Shown here: positions 19,719 to 30,439 of the stretch, piece after piece | How positions within the stretch are numbered: the first letter of the stretch is position 1 | Layout of the letters: every line of letters begins with the position of its first letter | Assembly (NCBI GenBank): GCA_934045075.1 | Contig: OW203723.1 | Coordinates: 211,001 to 275,000 of the forward strand | Direction: 5' to 3' | Origin: Yponomeuta sedellus | Taxonomy: Eukaryota > Arthropoda > Insecta > Lepidoptera > Yponomeutidae | DNA length: 64,000 bases | Made by a program: the position numbers and the translations under genes | Notes under the pieces: generated by a model | What the model was told of the DNA's origin: nothing | Seen by the model: the letters and a program-made list of their open reading frames with translations, nothing else | The model's database searches: none

Positions 19719-22518
19719 GTTTCATATTAAATATATAAATTATTTTTTCCGTATAACCTAACTTCTTGCCAAATTTTATTGTTCTAGGTACATTAGAACC
19801 GACTCATATAGTTTGATGGTGAGTTTGCAGGTGTTAGGTCTGTTTCATATTAAACAAAGTTCTTGTATATGAATCGAGATTGCTACCACGGTAATTAACT
19901 TGTACAATCGCGAAAGTTTTAAAATTAATTTAAGAGAAAATGGTCGGAAAAAGTGATCATACAGGGGTTCCGTTAATTTTTTGTCCTCTTGTATAGCAAC
20001 GCGGCAAGATTGTATTACCTCAGGCAGAAGCGCGATAAACACAGAATGTTTGCGTTTGAAGGATGCTTTTTCTCCCCGCGAGTCGGCCGGCCCGAGCGGT
20101 TATATTGCGGAGCAGTAACAATAAGGCTCGCCTTTGTCCGCATTATCTTTCCGGAGAGCTTTGAGGAAACAGACGGACGGGCGTTATTGCACTCCACAAT
20201 ATAAAAACATCTTGCCGGCTGCCGTGATATACGAGATACGGGAAATAATTAGAGCCCTTCGTTTTCCCGAACTAACAAAGGGGATGGGCGTTCGCTTTGT
20301 GTGTGTTGGCGGCGTTTGATATGCGATGTATCGGCGGTGGACGGGCGCGGGCGCTGTCACCGGCGAGGGTGCTCCAGACACTCGAGCTGCGTCCGCCGGA
20401 TACTGGCCACTTCAGCGCCGGTCGCTACTCGCTACAGGCGACGCGATCTCATTAGTCACACAGCGGCGTGCTGCAAGCGTTGCTTTGTGTATTTTTACAC
20501 ACTGCCCACTTATTTTTTTTTTCTATGCAAGGAGCACGTTCGCATACAAAGGAATGGTGGTCGCTTCTTTTCCGGTTGACTTCATTATACTTGATATGTT
20601 GGACTACTAATATATTTCAGTGCATGTAGGTATTATTTCAAAGTTGTATTGGATAATAAACATTTTTTTAGTCAGGAAGACTTTAAATCGCAGAAAAGCG
20701 TCCAGTTAGTTTAGTTGACTGGAAACGCCACACAAAACCAGTTCCATGTTTTAAGGGTTCCGTAAATCCGATGGAAAACAAATACCTTCCTTATACGATC
20801 ACTCATGTGTCTGAACATTGTCGTAGGTTTTTTTTAACAGTTAAAAGGATTATTTCATTTGATTCAATATGCGATGAGGTAAAAAAAGAGTACGTCTTTC
20901 TAACTTGTACGATGGAAAAAACTTCTAAAACACAATGAAAAAAAATCAATCGAAAAAATTAAGTCATTGCTGTGAATATACCATGTTTCTATGTTTGTGA
21001 ATAAAATATATATTTTTTTTCATTACAGGTTTAGAACATTGTTATTCTAAAGATGAAAGTAACTTAAGTTACTTTCCAATTCGGAGGACTAAATAGTCGT
21101 TAACTCGAGGTAATCACTGTGCTTTTCATTAATGTAAGGAAAGTATAAAAAAAATATGCACTTATTCATAAAAACGCGATTCCTTAACTCGCTCCAAAAA
21201 CTCTCAATCAAATTGTCAATGATGGAGGTTAACCAGGAAAAAACGTAACCACAGATTAAACAAAAGGCCTCAAAGAGTATTTTAGTCGAATTGTGTTTTT
21301 GTAAATAAGGCCTTACAATTCGAAAAAATAAATGAAGATCACAAAAAATAGGGGATTTTGGGATTTTAAAATTTATTATTTTATCTTAATGTTATGGCAA
21401 CCAGCCGATGTGGACAAATTCTGCCAAAGTCACGTCTTGACACGAAATGAGCAATATTTTTAAAACTAATTTTGGGTTCTTTGTGAAGACTTTGAACTCT
21501 ATAATGGGAAAGTGAAAGTTGTTCATATTGATTAGTGTAATCAAGAAGTATTAATTAACACCTTAGTGGAACCCCAATTTTAGGTTTAACAAGGGTTTAG
21601 CTACACCTTTTATGTATTTAGACCGAACGGTGGGTAATCTATTCAGATTGTAAACAGTTCTTTCGTATGTATGTATTTTATGAGGGAAAATAAAAAAGCG
21701 TAATAAACACAGTGACATCGTATTATCAGAAATAAAAAAAATCATTTTAAAATTAAGAAAATTGAGCATTTTTTTATTTTATTTTCATCCATTAATTCCG
21801 ATTTCTGAGCAGATGTCATTTTATTGTTACGAAAAGGAGTTAATTGTTTGCACCATTCTTTACTTATTCGTTACTTACGTGTGCAGTTGGTTTGTGCGGA
21901 AGAACATTTTTCAGAATCCTCAAGGCGCAAGTCATTTTCCGCAATTGTAGAGTAATTAGACATTTTTGTTACGAGGAAACCATCTCCTGATTTAAATTAA
22001 AGATCGCGATTTTCACGTACAGAGTACAGTGATAGAATACTTGTACTAGAAGAGTAGTTTGAACTCAACTTTTCATCATCCAATAATCCAAATGGAACAA
22101 AGTTTCATGAAAATGATTTTTCTGACGGTGGAATTTCATAAAACAAGAGACCAAGTCGAACGTCGTTTTATGCTTTTGAGAGTAAGTCCCAGAGTGCCAG
22201 TGCTGTCATCTGCCAGCGGTGCCAGGGGTCGGTGTGGTGTCACACCCCGGTGCTAGTACGTGCTAGCTTCATCCGAGGACGTATAACCCGGCCTCCATAC
22301 AGATGGGGCGTGGGACCAGACTAAGGTTTGGAAAAGGGGCGTCGTTTATCTAATTCACTTGTTGAAATAAGGGCACGAAACCCACACAGAAGAGACGGGA
22401 GCGAAAGTGCGAATCCTACAGAAGTCGTCGCGTCTTTTCCGCGCCCCCGTCCCACGACTCTTCTCTGCCATCTCGCCTGACCCCGACTCTCAGCGCGGGA
22501 TGCTGCGTGATGGTCGTA
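19719..22518. other. Non-coding; GC-rich islands 20080-20460 and 22180-22520
   Basis: Largely AT-rich with no motif-supported coding frame. The island at 20320-20460 is CpG-rich with open frames on both strands (compositional). The 22180-22520 island leads into the CTCF-like pair at 22523. The stretch 20640-21760 has nothing recognisable. Confidence 0.4.
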
Positions 22519-22522
22519 GTCC

Positions 22523-22566
22523 CCGCTAGGTGGCGCAATTAGGCGAGTCTAACGCCACCTGCGGGT
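22523..22566. promoter_or_regulatory. Pair of facing CTCF-like motifs
   Basis: CCGCTAGGTGGCGC at 22523-22536 fits the CTCF core consensus (CCNSYAGRKGGCRS) on plus. On minus, CCGCAGGTGGCGTT (about 22565-22552) is a close match. They face each other about 15 bp apart and form an imperfect inverted repeat at the edge of a GC-rich island. Binding is inferred from the motif only. Confidence 0.45.
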
Positions 22567-22883
22567 CTATACAGACGCTTATTCTAAGGCTGGAAACCAA
22601 TGTACCTACTTGTTAGCTCAACATCGTCATCTCTAAGAGAGGAGGGTGTACTTCAGCGTAGCTAGAGGGCACTTCAAAACTTATATAAGTCGAAAAGCTT
22701 TTCGAGATAAAATAGAGGAGGTTGTTCTACTTATCAACACAAGCAATTTTATTATGAGAGTAACTCCTCTACATATATAGAAGCTCACACATTCGCTAGA
22801 ACAAATAACAAAAATGAGCATGGAACAGCTAATATTTTTTCAATATTTCGGAAATACATAGTTATTACGGAATTATTTTAGAA

Positions 22884-23095
22884 CTAGCTCTGCCCCGCGG
22901 TGTTACCCGCGGTTTTTTCGATTTTCCCATGGGAATAAGATATTTTCCCGCAGTAACACGTAGCCTATGTGTTAATCCAGGGTGTCGGCTAACTCATATC
23001 CATACTCATATAAGTAACTAATTTAGAAGTGAACAAATAACAAATATCCACACTCACAAACTTTTGCCTGTGTAATATTAGTGCGATGAGATTAG
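22884..23095 (-). mobile_element. Non-autonomous Helitron (Lep1-like)
   Basis: On minus it ends GAGCTAG|TTC, preceded by the CCGCGG…CCGCGG hairpin, identical in plan to the plus-strand copy ending at 11488. The far end resembles 'actcacaaacttttgc..gtg', the 5' block also seen at 8740 and 56015. No coding. Confidence 0.65.
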
Positions 23096-24305
23096 TCTCT
23101 TAATAAAGTGGTTTATATTGATGATTACAAGAAATCTCTTTAACAGTACTTTTCCAATCTATAGTACCTATTTTAGTTGTAAATATTGGTATAGTACAGA
23201 TCAGCGATGTACTGCCTGCAAACGATAGTTTGGCATCTGCAACCGCCGTGGGCCTGCAGCGCCGCGATGCGTGCTCGAGCGAGCGCGCCGCCGCCGCCGC
23301 CTGTCCCGTACAGCCCCCTCCCCCCGCAACCCCGCGCCCGTCCACTGTGTCACCTGTGATGACCACAGCTTATCGTCTAGTCCAATGACCGCGGCGTGTT
23401 TTCTGCATAAGAACGCAGGTCTTGTGACTTTGGACGAAAAATCCATCTTGTAGCAGTACCAAAGCTTTGATTACGTACCTAACTTTTGACGTATACATCT
23501 GTGTGCAAAAACGAAATATCTGTATGTTTTTTTTATTAATAACAAAAAAACAACCTTTACATTTTTGGTATTAAACAGCTTGGGAATGTAATATTCTCTG
23601 GTTCTTTTACCATAATATTTTTTTACAGATGGTTGCAACAACTGGCCTCTCTTAGCTGATCTGGTGCAGTGTTTATGAGCTAAAGGGATCTTGTATTCTT
23701 TGGAATAATATGATGTAAATGCGGTATCCACTATGTGACATACATATTACTCCTCATATCTATACGGCAGCAGAGCGAAGTAAACATCCAGTTTCACCCA
23801 CAGATGCATACGTGAAAAGTTACATAATCAAGGCTGAGCTGTTAGTTTGAAAAACAGAGACATATCTTTTAGATATAATACAACAACGCAATTACAAGGC
23901 CCTAATTTTGCGCGCACTAAATCCTGAAAGATTCTAATCGTCTAACTGTCGAATTTCATACTAATTTGACAGTTACACGATTGCAATCGCTCAGCATTTG
24001 GTCAGCGTAATGTAGGAGCTAGTAAATATAAATTACTAGTACATTACACAACTAGCGTGGTTATACAAAGAAAGGCCGAGATCGTAGAAGTTTGCGGCCC
24101 GAGCTGCAAGCGAGGGACGTAAATATGCGATCGAGAGCTTTCTTTATTACCTCCCGTGTTGTGTACATCTTTTTATGTCTACACTTGGCCAGAAAGCGGC
24201 TTTTTCTGTACGCGCAGCGTGCGGAAAAAGCCACTTTATTGCCTAATATTAAGTTTTTGATTGGTAGATCACTGACTGGAAAAAAAGTCAGCCGTTTCAT
24301 GATTG
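23096..24305. other. Non-coding; GC-rich patch 23220-23350
   Basis: No gene seen. Open frames across 23200-23450 on both strands are CpG-driven (Arg/Ala-rich). Confidence 0.4.
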
Positions 24306-25009
24306 TTTCACAATTTCCCTTTCTTACCCTAGGCGCAACTGATATCCTTAACTGGTTGTGCCGTGGGCACTTTTGTTTCCCGTCAGCTTAACTGAGTTAC
24401 CAACGACTCAACTCGGACCCACGAAGCAACTATTATGCTCAATTGGTTGATTCGTAGGAAATCCAGAAAGTATTCCATTTTCCGATATCACAACTGGTAG
24501 TATTATCTCGAGCCACTCTCTAGCACTGATAGCAAACCTCTTTGTTCACGTGTTACTGGGAAACGTGCAAAGGATCATGACGATGTGATCAGAACTTTAC
24601 CGTCCAGATGCAACTTATCAACAAAGAAATAAGCATCGGCCATACCTTAGACAAACTACGATAAAATGATATATGTGTAGATTATTTATAATTATATTAT
24701 GTATCCCCTTATGTGTAAAAATTTTAAAACTAACTGACTTAAATACATAAATTATGTATGTTGTACTTATTGGTCGCAGGAAGAAAAAAAAACTTGTAGA
24801 TAAAAAAATAGATAAGAACCCAACAATGTTTCATCAGATTCATTTTCGTTGGTTGGGCCGTAGGTAATAGTATTTTCCTTTTTTTTCCCAGCAGACCAAT
24901 CAGTTGTACCGACGGGACACAAAAGTGCCCACGGCACGACCAGTTGAGCATAGCAGTTTTAGAAAATACTATAGCAGTTTTGCCTAGGGTCAGAAAAGAC
25001 AATTTCACA
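24306..25009. mobile_element. Foldback-like element, about 700 bp
   Basis: Diverged inverted arms of roughly 90-115 bp lie at 24306-24395 and 24894-25009. Shared blocks are ACCCTAGGC, AACTGGTTGTGCCGTGGGCA (right arm has C for the second T after GG) and CACTTTTGT..CCCGTC. The interior (about 500 bp) is non-coding. The arms fit a MITE or foldback element; no target duplication is clear. Confidence 0.55.
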
Positions 25010-25122
25010 GTATGTAGTACCCATAGTGAAGTCGTTCGTAATGATCAGTAACACCAACCATTCTTAGGACGATCAGAAAGTTATGACTTATCATGAAACA
25101 AATGTGATATTTAAACCAGCCA

Positions 25123-25241
25123 CCCGACTGCTGAACATTACCTACTAACCAGGCGGGACCAACCTAGGTACCACGTAATGTGTTACATAGTTGAATTTGG
25201 GTGCCGCCTGCTAAGTAGTTAGCTATTACTCAGCAGTCGGG
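25123..25241. mobile_element. Short hairpin element, 119 bp
   Basis: Ends CCCGACTGCTGA and TCAGCAGTCGGG are perfect 12-bp inverted repeats. Inner parts (CCAGGCGG / CCGCCTG) also pair weakly. Compatible with a small MITE. Confidence 0.5.
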
Positions 25242-25360
25242 ATGATGGTTATTTTCTATTTCAGTTATTTTTTGTCGGACACACTTGCACAAAAAAAGAC
25301 GAATCAAATATTCAGAGTATTATTTTTCAAGTTGACCATTGGTTAAAGACTTATGTGGAA

Positions 25361-25489
25361 ACATACATACATACATACATACATACATACATACATACAT
25401 ACATACATACATACATACATACATACATACATACATACATACATACATACATACATACATACATACATACATACATACATACATACATA
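25361..25489. repeat. (CATA)n microsatellite, about 32 units
   Basis: Uninterrupted ACAT repeat of about 129 bp. Its Tyr/Ile/His/Thr and Met/Tyr/Val/Cys frames are artefacts. Its purity suggests a highly variable locus. It has no LINE 3' end next to it that I recognise. Confidence 0.97.
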
Positions 25490-26825
25490 ATTATATACGA
25501 GCCAAATACAAAGTTTTGGCTCCGCCACAGACGGGTGACAAGAGACTGCTACTCGTATATCTATAGCACATGTGTGCGTACAGTATTAAATGTAGCTCAA
25601 TTGCCGTAATATAATCATACTGTGATAATTATGGTAATCTAGTGCAGTGCGGGCGGCATCCGACAAAACATGATCATCGAGCGAGGTGTATTGCGTTCTC
25701 ACATGAGGAGTGCAAGCAAGATCCCACGCGGCGGCTCTGGACACATTACTCTTAACTTTACCATGTGCTGGTTTTGGTTGGTTTTTAATTTGTTTGTCGC
25801 GATACAAATGAGTTGGATATGCGAGTTAGCATTTTTTAAGTTCTCGGCAGGCTTGTAATGTCCATATGTTTACATTAACTGATTCCATTTTTGAACTCCT
25901 ACAATGTTTTAAATAAGTTATGTCACGGGACTTGAAAATTGCCGAGGAAAGTTACTGCCGAAAAGAAGTGCTCCAATTTCATACATCCGGCATACATAGT
26001 TTTCGAGATGTAGAGAGGAAAAAAATAAATTTTCTGAAAATCAAAAAAATCAAAAAATCACTTATATGATCAAAAATGTTTTTTTTAGTTTTATCAAATC
26101 ATTTCAAGCAGATATCCTACCATGGGAATCAAGGGTACTTGTGATTGAGCTGCATTTGCCAACACCTTGCCACAAATAAAAACGTTGTACTGGGGCAGCT
26201 CCTGCAATGCAGTAGGGTTCGTATAGGCCGACTATGTTTATAGCCACTGGGCCAACGACGCAGCCCAGGGGGGCTATCCTAACTCCTAACGCATAATTAA
26301 ACAGTGGAAAATATGCCGCCATAGGACATAACAAAACTAGTCTACCGCAGTACATTGCGTATTACTTGTGATACATAATAAATATTTAATATTAGGTACT
26401 TGAAAATCGCTGGGTATATAACCTATACAATACAATGCTTTAAGCGACATAAAACTCAACAGCTTTTGACCAACATAACTGTTCTGTGTTGCGGTAACGG
26501 CTACGGCGAGCGCCAGTAACGAAGCGTGCGCGGAACAACGCGCTGCAAAGAATTAACACGCAGAGTTCGTACTTCGCGCGGCGCACAACCCGCCACAGCG
26601 TGGCCGCTGCTGCATTTCACAGTAATTCAGGAATTGGGTCAAGTGCGTTAAATACTGCGTCGTAACACAGATTTGTGCTAATTGAAGACTATTAGAATCT
26701 AAGAGCAATAGCAATACCTAGTCTGAATACAGCCATAAGTTACCAATGGGTAACTTCGGTTATGAATAAATTAATCAATTGATCGAAAGGTACCATAAAA
26801 GGCTATCCGATAAGTTTCTTTAAAT
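25490..26825. other. Non-coding, GC-rich patch 26500-26610
   Basis: No gene seen. A minus frame at 26104-26355 lacks motifs. Direct repeats or TIRs were not recognised. Confidence 0.35.
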
Positions 26826-26898
26826 AAAACGTAAGTATATACTATTTTTATTTTTAATGCACTAACCCGTGCTAATAGGTTTTTAAAAACGTAAGTAT
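26826..26898. mobile_element. tRNA-like composite insertion, locus E (minimal)
   Basis: The 13-bp direct repeat AAAACGTAAGTAT (26826-26838; 26886-26898) frames only 47 bp. These are the reversed tail (ATACTATTTTTATTTTTAAT … CCCGTGCTA) joined to the forward X end (ATAGGTTTTTA). It carries both ends of the family but no tRNA-like part, and still has a full-size target duplication. Confidence 0.85.
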
Positions 26899-26944
26899 TC
26901 CAAATAAACTAAGTTTGCTGGTAGTAATTTTACTTTTTATTCAG

Positions 26945-27112
26945 CTTATAAACGTCTCAATGCAGGGCACAGGCCTTCTCTCAGAGAGAGAGAGTGTGGG
27001 CTTAATTACCACGCGTGCCCACCGCGGATTGGCAATTTCAGCGCCGAGGTATTTAAACACCTCAGATACTCAGGTTTCCTCACACTGTTTTCCTTCACGG
27101 TTAGTGAGTGGT
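26945..27112 (-). repeat. SINE family B, 3' fragment
   Basis: Contains 'caatgcagggcacaggcctt', 'gagagagagtgtgggcttaa', 'ccaccgcggattggcaattt' and 'aacacctcaga', matching the SINE-B 3' half in minus orientation. Confidence 0.65.
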
Positions 27113-27574
27113 ATTGCTACTATACCTCCACAAATAAAATTCTTAATAATAAATAAAACTTAATAAAACTATTTTGTCAGGATATTCTTGCTCTCCGCAG
27201 CACATATCCACCCCCGGCAGTTTCCACCTAGACAGGATTCGTTGTTAACCAGTGAAATAAGGTTTGGTAACCATGTCACCCGTCCGCATCACGTCGGACT
27301 CGGTAAAGAGATCTCTTCGCTTCCCTCCACACCACGAACAGCCGGAGACGTGTTCGTTAGTGGTGATAGATCAAAGGCGCGCGTGGCGCTGACTGCTGCC
27401 GGCTGCGTGCTCCGGCCATTTACTAATACTTGCAATTTCACGCCATGACTTCAAGGGGTTGAGGCCAAATTTACGGTCCACCTTATTGGAAAGTAATATC
27501 ACAAATGTAACAGGAAAGTTTAAAACAGTGGTGTAGTTTTACACGTTTTTATTTAATTTCACATGCGTGTTAGT
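27113..27574. other. Non-coding, nothing recognised
   Basis: The open frame at 27188-27448 has no motif. No gene seen. Confidence 0.35.
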
Positions 27575-27850
27575 TAGATAAATAGAGAACACTTTATTGC
27601 ACAATTAAAAAAAAAATAATACAACCATGATTTCTTAAATCTAAGTAATGTTGTACAAATGGCTGTCCTATCGCTAAGAGCGATCTCTTCCAGACAACCT
27701 TTGGACGGAGAAGGTTGCATGAAGAATATAGTCTGTAAGTGCATGTACATAAATAATAAAAACACTAAATAAAGGGATGACGATATGAACCCTTTGTATG
27801 TCCCTACTGCTAGGGCACGGGCCTCATGCGTGTATGTTTTATTAAAATTT
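27575..27850 (-). repeat. LINE 3' UTR fragment
   Basis: On minus it ends TTGTGCAATAAAGTGTTCTC then TATTTATC. The UTR contains 'gcgatctcttccagacaacc' reversed. An AATAAA signal at the very end marks a truncated retroposon. No coding portion is left. Confidence 0.5.
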
Positions 27851-28045
27851 CGCAAGTCAAAGAAGCATTTCCTTTATTTTTTACATATGTAACACTGTTG
27901 AGAGTATTGCCGTACATGGCAAACACTTGGACGTCGCAGCACTGTTCATCGTATATCGGGTGTACGAAACTATTGTTAGCCGACACCATCATTCGCCTAT
28001 AGCGCGGTTCGCCGAATCAACAGTTCAAGGAATAAATAATTAAAT

Positions 28046-28419
28046 AGTTGACCATGTGAACCGAGTGATTGGAAACAATCCCTTGGTTAAGCAACAACAG
28101 GCGCGGTCAGGTACGGGATGGGTGAGCGTCCCGTAACTACCACTAGTGGCATTTTTCCGAGCGCTTCCGTGCTTCGCGAGGCACGTTAAGCCGTTGGTGC
28201 CAGCTGTCATGTAATGGTAGTCGTTAAGCCATGTCAGAGGCCTTATGGGCGGCTTGATAACTTCTAACAGTAAGGCCCGCCACTGTCTTACAATCCTCCA
28301 CCAACCCGAACTTGGCCCCCGTGGTGGAGTATGGCCTAACCTTCCTGCCATGCAGGAAGAGACCCGTGCCCCAGCAGTGGGGACATACTAGGGTTGATAA
28401 CGTAACGTAGTTGACCATG
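28046..28419 (+). repeat. 5S-rRNA-derived SINE
   Basis: The target duplication AGTTGACCATG (28046-28056; 28409-28419) frames 352 bp. The 5' end is slightly truncated (the GCTCGTGGCCTAG start is lost). GGTTAAGCAAC…GGCGCGGTCAGG…GGATGGGTGA of the 5S promoter is intact. The tail is GGGTTGATAACGTAACGTAG. The antisense open frame is shared with the other copies but is not a gene. Confidence 0.85.
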
Positions 28420-29034
28420 GTGAACTGAAACACGATAAAGAGAACGAATGCATTTCATTATTAATAATTTTACCTATACATAAATGGTTCTAAGACATCT
28501 TGACCCTGAGCTAATTATTCTTGTACCCGGACGAGTCACACACACAAAAATTTGCAAACCAACCATGACTATGTGGAGCATTAGACTTTTTTTTATTAGT
28601 TCAGGCACTGATTATAAGTTTGGGATTAGGGCAAGTGAATGTAGGCAGTGACAAGTGGGTCGAAGATATTTTTATTTTTTAAACATTAAGTAAAATCTAG
28701 CTTATAAATAAAGTTAATATCAATATCAGGGTTAGGTACCTCAATTTGGTCACTCAATTAAAATCACAAAACATTGATCATACACTAGTTCTCTAGGGTA
28801 GATCCTTCTGAAACACTTCAATTACATTTTGTCACTTGCAAACAACATTTTTGTTCCACGATTTTTGATTTTTTTAAATAATGCTTAGCTCTATTTCTAG
28901 TTCTTTTTTTTTTTTTTTAGTGGCGTTAGTACTTAACAAATCTATATCGCATTGTGTAAATAAAATTAGAATGTGTCAGTAAAAAAAAACAATTGCGCGC
29001 TTCAAAAGTAACCTTGCGTTAAGCTGCTTTTTTA
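28420..29034. other. Non-coding, nothing recognised
   Basis: AT-rich with poly-T runs. No gene seen. Confidence 0.4.
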
Positions 29035-29158
29035 CGCAACCTATAAGCGCCCCACTGCAGGGCGCTGGCCTTCTCTCAGAGAGAGAGCATGGCATTGATT
29101 ACCACGCGTGCCCACCGTGGATTGGCAATTTCAAGCGCTCGATACTCAGCTTTGCTCA
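29035..29158 (-). repeat. SINE family B, 3' fragment
   Basis: 'ccccactgcagggcgctggc', 'tctcagagagagagcatggc' and 'gcccaccgtggattggcaat' match SINE-B, minus orientation. It abuts the Penelope-like inverted arm at 29161. Confidence 0.65.
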
Positions 29159-29160
29159 CT

Positions 29161-29644
29161 ATAGTTAGAATATTTTCGAGGCTTAATCGCTTAGTAATTT
29201 ATTGCTAAGCTGCCAGGTGGTCAAAGTCAGCGATAGCGGAACATCTGCTTGAATCAAGATCAAACCACTGGATAGAATTACACAAACCATCGGTACTTTC
29301 CAACGATCGCCATTATTATAGCCGAATTGTGCGTGAAGCGGTTGAAATTAAGAAACACAAAAATTTTAATCGGGAATGTGGTTTCAAACTGTCGCAAACG
29401 TGGGATCCGGTCATCAAGATGTGTTCGAGTGGAAAAAAGTCGCATGGCTTATCGTCCGATATTGTCAGTGTAGTGTGTCGCCCTAATAGTGCTTTGTGAT
29501 AGCTGATTGAGGGTAGTCTGAAACCTCATCAGCCGAAGAGCCATCAGTCTTCTCGTGACCACGATGACTGTAACGTAGTCGAAACGTCGAGGTAAAATAG
29601 CAATAAATTACTGCGCGATTAAGCCCCGAAAATATTCTAACTAT
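29161..29644 (+). mobile_element. Penelope-like element (PLE) remnant with inverted arms
   Basis: Inverted arms at 29161-29207 and 29598-29644 (ATAGTTAGAATATTTTCGAG…) enclose the 3' end of a PLE reading frame and its 3' UTR. The UTR has a GTCGAAACGTCG motif at about 29576-29590 and a GACT-GTAACGT-AGTC hairpin just before it. These resemble the hammerhead-associated region reported in PLEs, but the CUGANGA core is not present as such. An inverted upstream copy of the terminal sequence is a common PLE arrangement. Truncated, not autonomous. Confidence 0.65.
29219..29500 (+). pseudogene. PLE GIY-YIG C-terminal coding remnant
   Basis: The plus-strand frame reads SAIAEHLLESRSNHWIELHK, then LSNDRHYYSRIVREAVEIKK, HKNFNRECGFKLSQTWDPVI, ending in a stop. 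The AEH…REAxEIxKHxNFNRE…LSxxW pattern is the C-terminal part of the GIY-YIG endonuclease region of Penelope-like polyproteins. The reverse transcriptase and the GIY-YIG start are absent, so only the C-terminus remains. Confidence 0.7.
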
Positions 29645-29989
29645 GTGTACAAGTCGCGAAAGTTTAAAATTTGCTCACTATATCGAAATAAAATCACACA
29701 TTGCGTAAGTTAAAACATGGTTAGTATTCCAGGTGCTGCAAGCGTGTTTGTTTGAGTCAAACAGCCGAGCCGGCCGGAACCAGCGCTGCAGCTGCGGCGC
29801 CGATCGATGACGTCAGCGTCACGCACGCACACCAGCACGCCGCCGCAGGTGTCACGCACACACGCGCACCGTGATGACCTGGAATGCATAACAGAACTCG
29901 TACAGGCCCACACACGCTCACAAGGATTCCAGGCAACTACATGAAAAGAATCATTGTTTATAACACCTTCGTAATATGCATATCTGATT
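29645..29989. other. Non-coding; GC-rich patch 29760-29890
   Basis: No gene seen. The patch contains a perfect TGACGTCA (29808-29815) within CpG-rich DNA. The minus open frame over it is unsupported. Confidence 0.4.
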
Positions 29990-30233
29990 ATTATTATTAA
30001 AATTCTTTATTGCATAAAAATTTTGCACATAGGCGAGCTTAATGCTACTTAGCATTATCTACCAGCTAACCTAAGTTTTGGAGACAAGATTAGCAGGTAG
30101 TGCAAAATTAAACAATATAAAATTTACTAATTATATCTATTTTATGTATTAACTAAAAAATGTTACGGGAATATTATATTACATAACAACAAATAAATAT
30201 GTAATACAATAAATACATAAACATTATCTGCAT

Positions 30234-30238
<5 letters not shown>

Positions 30239-30294
<56 letters not shown>
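30239..30294. repeat. (TA)n microsatellite
   Basis: About 28 TA units inside the 3' UTR of the LINE at 29990-32640. Confidence 0.95.
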
Positions 30295-30297
<3 letters not shown>

Positions 30298-30439
30298 ACA
30301 AAATTCCTGGCGATATTGATATGTCTACATGTGAATACTACTTATAATATATTATGATAATTACTGAAGACTTAGGTAGTGATGGATGTGCAGAGGTAAG
30401 CTATTCCATAGGTGAATTGCTGCGAAAGAGCTTGAGTAA

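Noticed and set aside
25339..25609. Open frames of Tyr-Ile-His-Thr and Val-Cys-Met-Tyr repeats
   Set aside because: Pure translation of the CATA microsatellite on either strand.
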